Part shown: positions 1 through 8,513 of the stretch, piece by piece | Layout: the number at the start of each line of letters is the position of its first letter | How positions within the stretch are numbered: position 1 is the stretch's first letter | Source of the DNA: Microbacteriaceae bacterium | GTDB taxonomy: Bacteria > Actinomycetota > Actinomycetes > Actinomycetales > Microbacteriaceae | Assembly (NCBI GenBank): GCA_016463265.1 | Contig: JAEMRP010000015.1 | Span: forward strand, 1 to 12,495 | Length of the DNA stretch: 12,495 nucleotides | Reading direction: 5' to 3' | Notes under the pieces: generated by a model | The model's input: only the letters and a program-made list of their open reading frames with translations | Told to the model about the DNA's origin: nothing | Database searches by the model: none | Made by a program: the position numbers and the translations under genes

Positions 1-669
1 ACCGAACGGCGTGATTTCGTAAAGGTCGCTACCGTTTCCTACATAAAAATTGTTCTGGAAGAACGTCGAGCCCTGTTGAGCACCCCCGGCGGTACCAACC
101 CACCTGATGTTTCCGTCAATGTCCATCACAATGGGGTGCGCCCCGCACGCCCAGGCCTTGAGCATGAAGAACGAATAGTCAAGTTTCACGGCCGCTGACG
201 GGCTCACCACCTTGGTAGCCCCCGCCAGCGTGTCTCGGCACGAACTCGACCACTCGGACGACGTGAGCTCGTGGCTCAGCGTCGTTCTGCGCCCCTTCGC
301 CGATTTCACCGTAATAATGACCGTGTTGTCGTAGTCATCGTAAAGTCCGAACAGTGGAATCGTGACCGTGGTGGAGTCGGTGAAATAGCCATTGAGGGCC
401 AAATACTTCCTCGTGAAAACCGCGGTCACGGGTTCAGAAAAGGTCCCCGGTTTCGGTTGGATGTGAAACGAGAAAGTGCTGGCGGATTGCGGGATGCCCG
501 AGATCGTGATGTCCCCGATGAAGGGGGTGGAACCCTCTGACGCAGAATCGACAACGGACCGGGCGGACGCGACCGCTGTCTTACCGACACCAACGGCACC
601 ATCAGAAATTCCGGCTAACACTATTCCGGTGACAAGAGCAATCGCGATTCGTGAGGTTTTTTTGCCCAT
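1..669 (-). CDS. Secreted arylsulfate sulfotransferase-like protein, N-terminal part (runs off the left edge)
   Basis: An open frame of 223 codons runs from ATG at 669 down to base 1 without a stop, so only the N-terminal part is present. An in-frame TAG at 679-681 fixes ATG 669 as the first possible start. Residues 1-25 form a signal peptide: a basic Lys/Arg start, then a hydrophobic Ala/Val/Ile/Leu stretch, with no lipobox Cys, so export to the envelope or medium is likely. A beta-rich, Ser/Thr-rich domain follows, with a '[13 protein letters not shown]' segment and later '[11 protein letters not shown]'. These resemble the N-terminal domain and first propeller blade of arylsulfotransferases (ASST), which move sulfate between phenolic compounds. 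Cys144 and Cys175 could form a disulfide. The catalytic histidines of ASST would lie in the missing C-terminal part, so activity cannot be judged. The alternative is a secreted beta-propeller protein of unknown substrate. Confidence 0.62.
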   Translation of the reverse strand, partial: MGKKTSRIAIALVTGIVLAGISDGAVGVGKTAVASARSVVDSASEGSTPFIGDITISGIPQSASTFSFHIQPKPGTFSEPVTAVFTRKYLALNGYFTDSTTVTIPLFGLYDDYDNTVIITVKSAKGRRTTLSHELTSSEWSSSCRDTLAGATKVVSPSAAVKLDYSFFMLKAWACGAHPIVMDIDGNIRWVGTAGGAQQGSTFFQNNFYVGNGSDLYEITPFG

Positions 670-675
670 TCGTCC

Positions 676-681
676 AGACTA
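676..681 (-). promoter_or_regulatory. Possible -10 hexamer (TAGTCT) for the ASST-like gene, leaderless arrangement
   Basis: Read on the minus strand, TAGTCT fits the actinobacterial TANNNT pattern and ends 6 bases before ATG 669. Transcription would begin at or next to the start codon. No convincing Shine-Dalgarno is present and no good -35 was found. This is inference from spacing only. Confidence 0.3.
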
Positions 682-696
682 CCGAAGGGCGAACAA

Positions 697-702
697 TAAA
701 CT
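697..702 (+). promoter_or_regulatory. Possible -10 hexamer (TAAACT) for trhO, leaderless arrangement
   Basis: TAAACT fits TANNNT and ends 7 bases before GTG 710, which would place the transcription start on the start codon itself. There is no Shine-Dalgarno in front of GTG 710, which agrees with a leaderless mRNA. No clear -35 was found. Confidence 0.35.
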
Positions 703-709
703 GGGCCAC

Positions 710-1618
710 GTGACACTCCCCAAAATAATTCTCTACTACGCGTTCGCACCGGTCGCCGATCCCCAGGCGGTCGTTTTGTGGCAACGCGCGTTGTGTGCTC
801 AGCACGGGCTCAAAGGTCGGATCATCGTGTCGAAGCATGGAATCAACGGAACCGTTGGCGGTCCGATGGGCGAGGTCAAGAAGTACGCCCGCGCAACCAA
901 GCAGTATCCGGGATTCGGGGCGATGGACGTGAAGTGGTCAGAGGGAACGGGTGATGATTTCCCGCGGCTGAGCGTCAAGGCACGCCCAGAACTCGTCGCG
1001 TTCTCTTCCCCCGACGAGATAGTCGTCGGCGAGACCGGTGTTCTCAACGGGGGGCAGCACCTCACCCCCCGGCAGGTGAACGACCTCGTGGCCGAACGCG
1101 GTGACGATGTGGTGTTTTTCGACGGACGGAACACGTTCGAGGCCCGAATCGGGAAGTTCAAAAACGCGGTCGTTCCCGACGTTCGAACGACTCATGATTT
1201 CATAACCGAACTCGACAGTGGCAAGTACGACCACCTCAAGAGCAAGCCGATCGTGACCTATTGCACGGGCGGGGTGCGATGCGAGATCCTCAGCGCGGCG
1301 ATGCTCAATCGCGGTTTCTCCGAGGTCTATCAAATCGAGGGCGGAATCGTTCGATACGGCGAGGCCTACCGCGACAAAGGGCTGTGGGAGGGGTCGCTGC
1401 ACGTTTTCGACGAGCGTATGACTGTCAATTTCAGTGCTGACGCCGCGGTCGTCGGGCAGTGCGACGTGTGTGGTTCGGCGACATCGACCGTGGTCAATTG
1501 TGCGAACCTCGATTGTCGCCATCGCGCAGTTATCTGCGCGTCATGCCAGGATAACCCGGCCAATCTCGAATGTGACGGACGTCACGCCGACCAGAAACCA
1601 ACGGGCGAGGTCGGCTAG
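710..1618 (+). CDS. trhO: tRNA uridine(34) hydroxylase TrhO (YceA/UPF0176 rhodanese family)
   Basis: TrhO hydroxylates U34 of certain tRNAs using oxygen, giving 5-hydroxyuridine, the precursor of wobble modifications. The 302-residue product has the family architecture: an N-terminal domain with 'SKHGINGT', a central rhodanese domain, and a Cys-rich C-terminus. The rhodanese loop reads CTGGVRC, with Cys185 in the catalytic position and Cys191 closing the loop. The tail holds Cys251, Cys254, Cys264, Cys269, Cys276 and Cys279, likely a zinc site. I chose GTG 710 because the protein then begins V-T-L-P-K-I, matching where homologues begin. The frame stays open upstream to 476, but that extension lies antisense to the ASST-like gene and looks unlike the family. 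The stop overlaps the adenosine deaminase stop by 4 bases. The family call is firm; the exact start is somewhat less so. Confidence 0.93.
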   Translation: MTLPKIILYYAFAPVADPQAVVLWQRALCAQHGLKGRIIVSKHGINGTVGGPMGEVKKYARATKQYPGFGAMDVKWSEGTGDDFPRLSVKARPELVAFSSPDEIVVGETGVLNGGQHLTPRQVNDLVAERGDDVVFFDGRNTFEARIGKFKNAVVPDVRTTHDFITELDSGKYDHLKSKPIVTYCTGGVRCEILSAAMLNRGFSEVYQIEGGIVRYGEAYRDKGLWEGSLHVFDERMTVNFSADAAVVGQCDVCGSATSTVVNCANLDCRHRAVICASCQDNPANLECDGRHADQKPTGEVG

Positions 1619-2757
1619 GCCGTATACGCCGACATCAGGAAGTCGGAGAGCGTGTCGCGTTCATCGCTGGCGATGAATGCCGCATTGACGGCGTTCAGTT
1701 GCCACTGCAGGACGTCGTCGAGGTCGTAGCCGAACGTTTCGGCAAGATTGGTGATTTCGCGGGACAAGCTCGTGCCACTCATAAGGCGATTGTCGGTATT
1801 GATGGTGACAGCAAACCCGAGTTGATACAGCATTTCGAACGGGTGATCGCCGATTGTCGAGCCAAAGCGGCTAAACGCGTTCGTGTGGACGTTCGACGTT
1901 GGGCAGATTTCGAGCGCGATTCGGCGGTCGCGAACCCACTCGGCGAGCGGTCCAAGTGTGACGTGGGTCCCCGATCCGTCGTTCGCGATTGACAGGTCAT
2001 CCGTGATTCGAACTCCATGCCCCAAACGCAATGCGCGCCCGTCAATCAGCGCGCCTTCGATGCTCTCGAGCCCATCGGCTTCGCCCGCGTGAACCGTGCG
2101 AGGAACCCAGGCCGCGTCAAGTTTCGCGAATGCCGAGGCGAGTCTCGACACCGGAAACCCTGCCTCCGGGCCAGCGATATCAAAGCCAACAACTCCACGT
2201 GCGCGATATTCGATCGCAAGGTCGGCGATCTCGCCGGCACGGTCCGCCTGACGCATCGCGCACAGCAATTGCCCGATGCGGGCAACTCGACCGACCGCGC
2301 GACCCTCCGTGACCGCTGTATCGATTCCGCGCTGGACGGCGTCGATCGCGTCGCGCATGTCGAGACCGTTCTCGACGTGCAGTTCCGGTGCCCATCGAAC
2401 CTCGCCGTAGACGACACCGTCCGCGATGAGATCCTCGACGAATTCCTTTGCGATTCGTTCGAGGTTCTCTGCCGTTTGCATGACGGACAGCGTCACCGAG
2501 AACGTAGCAAGATAATCGACCAGGTTTCCTGAATCAGCATTGGACCGAACCCACTCATTCAACTCGTCCGGTGTCGAGCGGGGAATCTCAATGCCTCCCG
2601 TAGCGGCCAGTTCGACGATGGTCGATGGTCGAAGCCCGCCATCGAGGTGATCGTGCAGAGAGATCTTGGGGAGCGACTCGACAGTGATGTCGGTACCTGG
2701 GAACAGGTGGATGGTTCCGTCCCCGGGCGTTACCTGGGGAAGTCCGATGCGACTCAT
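1615..2757 (-). CDS. add: Adenosine deaminase
   Basis: This enzyme hydrolytically deaminates adenosine and 2'-deoxyadenosine to inosine and deoxyinosine in the cytoplasm. In the 380-residue product the metal site is complete: His35-Asp-His37 near the N-terminus, His223 in 'TVHAGE' with Glu226 as proton donor, His247 in 'LGHG', and Asp322 in 'NTDN'. 'GFDIAGPE' near residue 191 is the substrate loop. Asn323 replaces the second Asp of the mammalian 'TDD' motif, a variation I believe is common in bacterial members. The start ATG 2757 overlaps the deoA stop in an ATGA tetranucleotide, which suggests translational coupling. A longer frame up to 2817 adds a basic, unrelated extension that lies inside deoA. 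It is the last gene of the nucleoside operon and converges on trhO with a shared CTAG. Confidence 0.95.
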   Translation of the reverse strand: MSRIGLPQVTPGDGTIHLFPGTDITVESLPKISLHDHLDGGLRPSTIVELAATGGIEIPRSTPDELNEWVRSNADSGNLVDYLATFSVTLSVMQTAENLERIAKEFVEDLIADGVVYGEVRWAPELHVENGLDMRDAIDAVQRGIDTAVTEGRAVGRVARIGQLLCAMRQADRAGEIADLAIEYRARGVVGFDIAGPEAGFPVSRLASAFAKLDAAWVPRTVHAGEADGLESIEGALIDGRALRLGHGVRITDDLSIANDGSGTHVTLGPLAEWVRDRRIALEICPTSNVHTNAFSRFGSTIGDHPFEMLYQLGFAVTINTDNRLMSGTSLSREITNLAETFGYDLDDVLQWQLNAVNAAFIASDERDTLSDFLMSAYTA

Positions 2758-4046
2758 CCGGTGATGACTTCGGCGATGAGTGGGCCGCGGTCGATGACGC
2801 TTTCGCCGATTTCCCAACCACCGTCGAGAGCTTCCAGCGCACGGTCAAAACGCGCGGAATCGTTCGCCGACAGGGTGAATAAGACGTCACCCTTTTTCAC
2901 CGCAGCACCCGGCTTGACGGCGAGGTCAATTCCCGCTGCGTGAATCACGGGGTCTTCTTTTCGCGCGCGTCCAGCCCCAAGGCGCCAGGCCGCGATCCCG
3001 AACGGAAGCGCGTCCATACGAGACACGACTCCGTCGCGCGTCGCGGTCACAACATGGCTTTCCGAGGCGACGGGAAGCGCGGCGTCGGGGTCTCCGCCCT
3101 GAGCGCTCACCATCGCGCGCCACGAATCCATCGCTTTGCCGTTCGCGAGGTGTGAGCGAACATCGACGCCCGTCATTCCCGCAAGTTCAAGCATGTGTTC
3201 CGCCAGCGTCACCGTGACCTCCACTACATCGGCCGGCCCGCCCCCGGCGAGCACCTCAACCGATTCCCGAACCTCGTTCGCATTTCCGATCGCGAGGCCG
3301 AGCGGAGTGTTCATGTTGGTCAGAACCGCCCTGGTTGCGACGCCTGCATCGTTTCCGATGCGGACGAGGACGTTGGCGAGTTCCTTCGCACGGTCAAATT
3401 CGCTCATGAAAGCGCCATTGCCAAACTTGACATCGAGAACGAGTGACGACGTTCCCTCGGCGAGCTTTTTGCTCATGATGCTCGAGGCAATCAGGGGAAT
3501 CGCTTCGACGGTCCCCGTGATGTCGCGCAGTGCGTATAACTTCCGGTCGGCGGGCGCAAGGCCGGAACCCGCTGCACAGACAACAGCTCCGACCTTTTCG
3601 AGCTGTGCCAGCATCTCAACGTTTGACAGGTCAGCACGCCACCCCGGGATGCTCTCGAACTTGTCCAATGTTCCGCCCGTGTGTCCGAGTCCGCGACCCG
3701 ACAGTTGCGGCACCGCAAGCCCGAAACTCGCAACCAACGGCGCCAGCGGAAGTGTGATCTTGTCGCCGACTCCACCCGTCGAGTGCTTATCGGTCGTGAC
3801 TTTCGATAGGCCCGAGAAATCAAGGCGTTCGCCCGAGTTCACCATTGCGGCCGTCAGATCATTGATCTCGGTGGACACCATGCCACGCAGGAAAATCGCC
3901 ATCGTCATCGCCGACATTTGCTCATCGGCAACATATCCGCGGGTGTAGGCATCGACCAGCCACCCGATTTGCGCGGCCGACAGTTCGCCGCCGTCACGTT
4001 TAATTTTGATGAGGTCGACCGCATCGAACGGTTCAATGGCGGTCAT
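2754..4046 (-). CDS. deoA: Thymidine phosphorylase (pyrimidine-nucleoside phosphorylase family)
   Basis: The enzyme splits thymidine, and in some relatives uridine and deoxyuridine, with phosphate into free base and (deoxy)ribose-1-phosphate. The 430-residue product has the expected length and three-domain layout. The phosphate-binding loop 'KHSTGGVGD' is at residues 87-95 and the family signature 'SGRGLGHTGGTLDKFE' at 116-131. Arg174, Ser189 and Lys193 have the spacing of the thymine-binding trio in the E. coli enzyme. I prefer ATG 4046 over the in-frame ATG 4052: 'GAAGGA' sits at a normal distance from 4046 but directly against 4052, and 4046 makes the ATGA overlap with the cdd stop seen elsewhere in this operon. 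Sequence alone does not separate strict thymidine phosphorylase from the broader pyrimidine-nucleoside phosphorylase. Confidence 0.94.
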   Translation of the reverse strand: MTAIEPFDAVDLIKIKRDGGELSAAQIGWLVDAYTRGYVADEQMSAMTMAIFLRGMVSTEINDLTAAMVNSGERLDFSGLSKVTTDKHSTGGVGDKITLPLAPLVASFGLAVPQLSGRGLGHTGGTLDKFESIPGWRADLSNVEMLAQLEKVGAVVCAAGSGLAPADRKLYALRDITGTVEAIPLIASSIMSKKLAEGTSSLVLDVKFGNGAFMSEFDRAKELANVLVRIGNDAGVATRAVLTNMNTPLGLAIGNANEVRESVEVLAGGGPADVVEVTVTLAEHMLELAGMTGVDVRSHLANGKAMDSWRAMVSAQGGDPDAALPVASESHVVTATRDGVVSRMDALPFGIAAWRLGAGRARKEDPVIHAAGIDLAVKPGAAVKKGDVLFTLSANDSARFDRALEALDGGWEIGESVIDRGPLIAEVITG

Positions 4047-4483
4047 TCGCATCCTTCACACGTAGTTGCCGAAGCGGGATCGGTCAAGGAGTAGGCATCC
4101 AGCTCGCGCGGACCGAAGGCGTCGGGCAGGACCTGGTCAATCGTTCGCATTCCCGAGACGGTCTCGAGAACCATTCCCGGCGCCGAGTGTTCGAACAATA
4201 ACTGGCGGCAACGGCCGCACGGCATCAGAACGTCGCCGTGACCGTCGACACACGTGAACGCAACAAGTTTGCCGCCCCCCGACATTGCCAGAGCACTGAC
4301 GAGCGCACATTCGGCACAGAGACCAACCCCGTAGCTCGCATTTTCGACGTTACAGCCGCTGACGATTCGCCCATCGTCAACAAGTGCCGCCGCGCCGACA
4401 GGGAAGTTCGAATACGGCGCATAGGCCTTTCCCATTGCCTCGTTTGCCGCGGTCCGAAGCGCGTCCCAGTTGATTTCTGACAC
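4043..4483 (-). CDS. cdd: Cytidine deaminase
   Basis: It converts cytidine and deoxycytidine to uridine and deoxyuridine, feeding the next gene, deoA. The 146-residue product has the complete homotetrameric-type zinc site: Cys56 and catalytic Glu58 in 'CAEC', then Cys89 and Cys92 in 'PCGRCRQ'. Asn45 and Glu47 in 'NVENASYG' are the ribose-binding residues. GTG 4483 is the start: 'AAGGGA' lies 6-7 bases upstream and the preceding permease stops 2 bases before. A longer open frame up to 4825 lies within the permease gene and is unrelated to the family. The product is slightly longer than the usual 130-135 residues because of a C-terminal tail that ends in a Cys-x-x-Cys (142, 145), not part of the known active site. 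The stop overlaps the deoA start. Confidence 0.95.
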   Translation of the reverse strand: MSEINWDALRTAANEAMGKAYAPYSNFPVGAAALVDDGRIVSGCNVENASYGVGLCAECALVSALAMSGGGKLVAFTCVDGHGDVLMPCGRCRQLLFEHSAPGMVLETVSGMRTIDQVLPDAFGPRELDAYSLTDPASATTCEGCE

Positions 4484-4485
4484 AG

Positions 4486-5757
4486 TTATCCCTTGATATA
4501 CGGTTTTCCGGTAGCCGCCGGAGCTCGAACTCGTCCAACGAATCCGACGACGGCGATGAGCGTCACGACATACGGGACGATTGTAATGAAGTCGGTGGGG
4601 ATTCCCGGGCTGACCTGGTTCGCCCAGATTCGCAACACGATCGAGAATCCGAACAACAACGCGGCAGCCGCGGCCGAGAAGGGGTGCCATCGACCGAGAA
4701 TAACCACCGCCAGAGCGATGAAGCCCTGTCCGCCGGACATGTTCCGGCCAAATGCACCGACCGCACCGATGGTCAGTGCGGCACCGCCGAGACCGGCGAC
4801 CAGACCTCCGATTGTCACCCACCAAAAACGGGTGACCGCGACGTTGATTCCGACGGTGTCGGCCGCGAGCGGGTGTTCACCGACCGACCGAGCCCGAAGC
4901 CCCAAGCGGGTCTTGAACAGGATGAACCAGAGAACGGGGATGATCACGTACGCGAGATAGGTCGTGATTCGCGCCTCGAATAGGGCCGGGCCGATGACCG
5001 GAATGGCCGATAGCCCCGGAATGGGGATGATGGGGAAGGTCCCGGGAAAGTTCGAGTTTTGCCCGTCGTTGGACAACCATTGGGCATACAAGAAGTTGGT
5101 GATTCCGAGGACGAGAACATTGAGTACGACGCCGACGATGATTTGGTCCACCAGATATTGAATCGAAAACACCGCGAGGACCATCGACAGCAATGCGGCG
5201 CCGATCATGGCGACGATGAGCCCGAGGTACAGGTTGTCGGTGAGCGAACCAACTACCGCGGCCAGGAACGCACCCGTGAGAAGTTGGCCCTCGATTGCGA
5301 TATTGACGACACCGACGCGCTCGGACATGATTCCGCCCATCGCCCCGAGGGCGAGGGGAACGGCGAGCACGACGGCGTTACCAAGAATGAACGCGAAGGG
5401 AAGCGTGTTCCCGGCCGCAAGCCACGCCAGCAGTGCGACAACAGCAAGCAAACCGAACACAAGGGTGAGCCACAGCGGTGTCACTCGTGTGCGTTGCGCG
5501 AGCACGAACGAGAAGACAGCGATCGCCACGAGGACCGTGCCGAGAACGAGGCCGACGACGTTCGACGCGACGAGAAAGTCGGGAAGGTGGATTAGATCCT
5601 CTTCTTTGGACCACTGGAACGCGACAATATCTGTTTTACCGACGAACCCGAACGCCACCAAAACAAACACCGCGAAAGCGGCCATCAGGTATGGCGTCTT
5701 CTTTGAGACCGATACGTCGACCTGTGAAAACAATCCTGGAGTCACGACGGTGCTCAC
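4486..5757 (-). CDS. Nucleoside ABC transporter permease 2 (BMP-type, NupQ/YufQ-like)
   Basis: One of two integral membrane subunits forming the nucleoside channel. The 423-residue product has about ten hydrophobic segments. The conserved core of the BPD_transp_2 permease family includes 'NIAIEG' at residues 152-157 and a cytoplasmic coupling loop near 288-305 ('SVGEHPLAADTVGI') that would contact the ATPase. The N-terminal ~115 residues carry extra membrane spans (about 22-40, 65-88 and 95-113), making it longer than the Bacillus homologue. The start is GTG 5757, overlapping the upstream permease stop as GTGA, with 'AAGGG' about 9 bases ahead. The stop TAA lies 2 bases before cdd. Nucleosides are the inferred substrate, from family resemblance and the salvage enzymes downstream. 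Confidence 0.9.
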   Translation of the reverse strand: MSTVVTPGLFSQVDVSVSKKTPYLMAAFAVFVLVAFGFVGKTDIVAFQWSKEEDLIHLPDFLVASNVVGLVLGTVLVAIAVFSFVLAQRTRVTPLWLTLVFGLLAVVALLAWLAAGNTLPFAFILGNAVVLAVPLALGAMGGIMSERVGVVNIAIEGQLLTGAFLAAVVGSLTDNLYLGLIVAMIGAALLSMVLAVFSIQYLVDQIIVGVVLNVLVLGITNFLYAQWLSNDGQNSNFPGTFPIIPIPGLSAIPVIGPALFEARITTYLAYVIIPVLWFILFKTRLGLRARSVGEHPLAADTVGINVAVTRFWWVTIGGLVAGLGGAALTIGAVGAFGRNMSGGQGFIALAVVILGRWHPFSAAAAALLFGFSIVLRIWANQVSPGIPTDFITIVPYVVTLIAVVGFVGRVRAPAATGKPYIKG

Positions 5758-6992
5758 TTCGGGTCACCCTTCGTGGTCAGTTTCTGCCACCAGTCCGCGA
5801 TGACCGTGGTCTTTTGAGGCGGGGGCAGTCGGAATATCGCGCGAACGAGGGGCGGTGCGGCGATGAACAGAACGATGAAACCTTGGACGACACCCGTGAT
5901 CTCAGGGGAAAGTCCGATGACCTGCATTTGTGGCGCTCCGGCCTTGAACGCGCCGAACAGAAGTCCCGCGAGTAACACGCCGGGTGCGGTGGACGATCCC
6001 AGCAGAGCCACGGTGATGGCGTCGAATCCGATGGTGCCGTCGATGTCGGGCGTGAGTCCCGCGCGAACTCCGAGCGCCTGGTTGGCGGCAGCGAGCCCGA
6101 CGAAGGCACCCGATACGGCCATTGCCAAGACGAAAGTGCGCTCGACGTTGATTCCGGCTGTGCGGGCGGCATCAGCGTTGTGACCGACCATGCGGAAGCG
6201 GAATCCGATGGTCGAGCGCTCCATGAGCCACCAGTAAACGACGACACCGACGATGGCGAGGATGAATCCCGCGTGGAGAGTGAATTCCGGACCAAGCAAA
6301 AGAGGCAATTGCGCGCTTTCGGCCGGGGCGTCCGATTTGGGCGTTCCCCCGCCGTCAACTTCGCGAAGAAGTTCCGGGGTGCGGAAGAAGAACGTGAGAA
6401 TTCCCGCGGCGATGTAGTTGAGCATGATGGTCACGATCACTTCGTGGGCGCCCGTTCTGGCCTTGAGAAAGCCGACGACGGCGCCGTACGCGGCCGCGCC
6501 CAGAATCGCGACGAGAACAGCGACGACGAGGTGAACACCCCACGGGAGTTCCACTCGTGTCGAAATCCAGGTGGCCCACAGTGCACCGAACAACAATTGT
6601 CCGCTCGCGCCAATGTTGAACAATCCGACTCGGAACGCGAGAGCGACCCCCAAACCCGAGGCGATGAGCGGACCGGCAAAACGCAGTGTCTCGGTCATCG
6701 GCCGAATGGAGGCCTCAAAACTACCCGCCGTGTAGTTGTAAATCGAGCCGCGGAACAGCGCCGAATACCCCTCCGCAATCGCGGTCCACGCCGCGCCCAG
6801 CGCGTCGGCGGGGCGTGAAGTCAAATACTGTGCCGCGGCCAGGAATTCTTCGCTCGAGAACACCATGAAGATCGCCCCGATGACGAACCCTGCAACGACA
6901 GACAACAAGGCTCGCGCCGCGCCACCCGACATGATTTCTCGAATCACGGCGGCACCGCGGCCCACAACCGGGGTCTCTGTTCCGTCACTCAT
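5754..6992 (-). CDS. Nucleoside ABC transporter permease 1 (BMP-type, NupP/YufP-like)
   Basis: The partner membrane subunit of the importer. The 412-residue product starts with a short cytoplasmic stretch, has a first span near residues 27-46 and a periphery-facing region to about 100, then the multi-span core. Family landmarks are 'AFRVGLFNIGASGQ' at 119-132, 'KARTGAHEVIVTIMLNY' at 177-193, and a coupling loop near 268-282 ('MVGHNADAARTAGI'). ATG 6992 overlaps the ATPase stop as ATGA, with 'GGGAG' 7 bases upstream. The C-terminal end overlaps permease 2 as GTGA. Two distinct permeases in tandem are typical of BMP-type importers, unlike homodimeric sugar systems. Confidence 0.9.
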   Translation of the reverse strand: MSDGTETPVVGRGAAVIREIMSGGAARALLSVVAGFVIGAIFMVFSSEEFLAAAQYLTSRPADALGAAWTAIAEGYSALFRGSIYNYTAGSFEASIRPMTETLRFAGPLIASGLGVALAFRVGLFNIGASGQLLFGALWATWISTRVELPWGVHLVVAVLVAILGAAAYGAVVGFLKARTGAHEVIVTIMLNYIAAGILTFFFRTPELLREVDGGGTPKSDAPAESAQLPLLLGPEFTLHAGFILAIVGVVVYWWLMERSTIGFRFRMVGHNADAARTAGINVERTFVLAMAVSGAFVGLAAANQALGVRAGLTPDIDGTIGFDAITVALLGSSTAPGVLLAGLLFGAFKAGAPQMQVIGLSPEITGVVQGFIVLFIAAPPLVRAIFRLPPPQKTTVIADWWQKLTTKGDPK

Positions 6993-8488
6993 ACGGTTGC
7001 TCCCGCCATCATTCGTCCCAGTGTCTCGCGTGACGTTTTCGCATCGACAATTCCAACGATGCGGCCGCGATACATCACGGCAATCCGATCCGCAAGAGTC
7101 GTGACTTCGTCCAATTCGGTTGAAATGATGACCACCGGCTTGCCCGCCTCGCGCGTGGCGATGATGCGGTCGTGGATAAATTCAATCGAGCCGACGTCGA
7201 CACCGCGCGTTGGCTGCGATGCGATCAACAGGTTGAGTTCGCGGCTGAGTTCACGGGCAACAACGACTTTCTGTTGATTTCCGCCACTGAGTTTCTTGGC
7301 GAGCGTGACTTGTGACGGGGTGCGCACGTCATAGGCGTCAATAAGTTCCGCGGCGATGCGTTCACGATTGGCAAAGTCAATAGTGAGACCCTTGGCGAAG
7401 GGCGGGCCGTACGAGCGATTGATCATAAAGTTTTCGGCGATCGTGAAATCCCCGACGAGCCCGTCTTTGGATCGGTCTTCGGGGATGTACCCGACGCCGG
7501 CATCGATGACCTCGCGAACGCTCGAATGGGTAATGTCAATCTTTCCGAGGTGAATCGACCCTGCACTCGGGGTTCGCAAGCCGACGAGAGCCTCGGCCAG
7601 TTCGGTCTGCCCGTTTCCCTGAACACCGGCAATCGCCAGAACCTCGCCAGCGTGAACCTCGAACGACACGTCGTCCACGACCTTGTTGTTCCTATCGCCA
7701 ATCACGGTGAGTCCCGTGACGGAAAGCCCAGCCTCGCCGCGTTTCGGCGTCTTTTTGGTGACAGACAAATCGACTGCGCGCCCGACCATCATGGTGGCGA
7801 GTGTCGCGGCGGAGTCCGTGGGTTTTGCTTCGCCGACAACGGCACCAAGGCGAATGACCGTGATGCGATCGGCGACTGCCTGCACTTCGCGCAGCTTGTG
7901 GGTGATGAACACGATGGAGGTCCCCGCCTTGGCGAGACCCTTCATGATTCCCATGAGTTCATCGGTTTCCTGCGGGGTCAGTACAGCGGTGGGCTCGTCC
8001 AACACGAGAACCTTGGCGTCGCGCGCGAGGGCCTTGATGATCTCAACGCGTTGTTGGGCGCCGACGGGCAGGTCCTCGACCAACGCGTCCGGGTCAATCT
8101 CAAAGCCGAATCGATCAGAGATCTCGCGCACGAGTTTGCGCGCGGTGTCGAGGTCAAGCGTGTCAAGGATTCCCGTGGGCTCATGACCGAGCACCACGTT
8201 TTCTGCGACCGTAAAGACGGGAATCAACATGAAGTGTTGGTGGACCATCCCGATACCGGCCGCCATCGCGTCGCCGGGTCCTTTGAACCTGTGAACGACA
8301 CCGTCGAGCACGATGTCGCCCTCATCGGCCGTGTAGAGGCCGTAGAGGACGTTCATGAGCGTGGATTTACCCGCTCCGTTTTCACCCAACAGAGCATGAA
8401 TCTCGCCGGAGTTGACCACGAGATTGATGTGGTCGTTGGCGACGAGCGCTCCGAATCGTTTGGTGATTCCACGGAGTTCGAGTTTCAT
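6989..8488 (-). CDS. Nucleoside ABC transporter ATPase, two nucleotide-binding domains (NupO/YufO-like)
   Basis: This cytoplasmic subunit powers the importer. The 499-residue protein is two fused ABC domains. The first has Walker A 'GENGAGKS' (35-42), Q-loop Gln84, a divergent signature 'LPVGAQQR' (140-147), Walker B ending Asp164-Glu165, and switch His197. The second has a degenerate P-loop 'GVQGNGQTE' near 288-296, a canonical signature 'LSGGNQQ' (400-406), and 'LLIASQPTRG', where Gln425 takes the place of the catalytic Glu. Because each composite ATP site pairs one domain's P-loop with the other's signature, one site is expected to be weak, as is usual in this and the ribose-type family. 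ATG 8488 is supported by 'AAGGA' 7 bases upstream. It follows the binding-protein gene by 78 bases and overlaps permease 1 as ATGA. Confidence 0.94.
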   Translation of the reverse strand: MKLELRGITKRFGALVANDHINLVVNSGEIHALLGENGAGKSTLMNVLYGLYTADEGDIVLDGVVHRFKGPGDAMAAGIGMVHQHFMLIPVFTVAENVVLGHEPTGILDTLDLDTARKLVREISDRFGFEIDPDALVEDLPVGAQQRVEIIKALARDAKVLVLDEPTAVLTPQETDELMGIMKGLAKAGTSIVFITHKLREVQAVADRITVIRLGAVVGEAKPTDSAATLATMMVGRAVDLSVTKKTPKRGEAGLSVTGLTVIGDRNNKVVDDVSFEVHAGEVLAIAGVQGNGQTELAEALVGLRTPSAGSIHLGKIDITHSSVREVIDAGVGYIPEDRSKDGLVGDFTIAENFMINRSYGPPFAKGLTIDFANRERIAAELIDAYDVRTPSQVTLAKKLSGGNQQKVVVARELSRELNLLIASQPTRGVDVGSIEFIHDRIIATREAGKPVVIISTELDEVTTLADRIAVMYRGRIVGIVDAKTSRETLGRMMAGATV

Positions 8489-8513
8489 CTATTCATCCTT
8501 GAAGAGAATGGGA

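Noticed and set aside
476-709. Upstream extension of trhO to an ATG at 476
   Set aside because: The extension is antisense to the signal-peptide region of the ASST-like gene and does not resemble TrhO N-termini. GTG 710 matches the family start.
3136-3948. Plus-strand open frame of 270 codons
   Set aside because: Antisense to deoA, Ser/Arg/Pro-rich and without recognisable domains.
4047-4052. ATG 4052 as the deoA start
   Set aside because: The GAAGG would abut this ATG with no spacing, whereas ATG 4046 has normal spacing and the ATGA overlap typical of this operon.
4484-4825. N-terminal extension of cytidine deaminase
   Set aside because: It overlaps the permease gene in another frame and looks unrelated to cytidine deaminases. 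GTG 4483 has a good ribosome binding site.
6180-6818. Plus-strand open frame of 212 codons
   Set aside because: Antisense to permease 1; its Arg/Glu/Asp-rich composition reflects the complement of membrane-protein codons.
6989-8488. Second ATPase domain as mutated or degraded
   Set aside because: The degenerate P-loop and the Gln in place of the catalytic Glu are, to my knowledge, usual in this transporter family, and the frame is intact.
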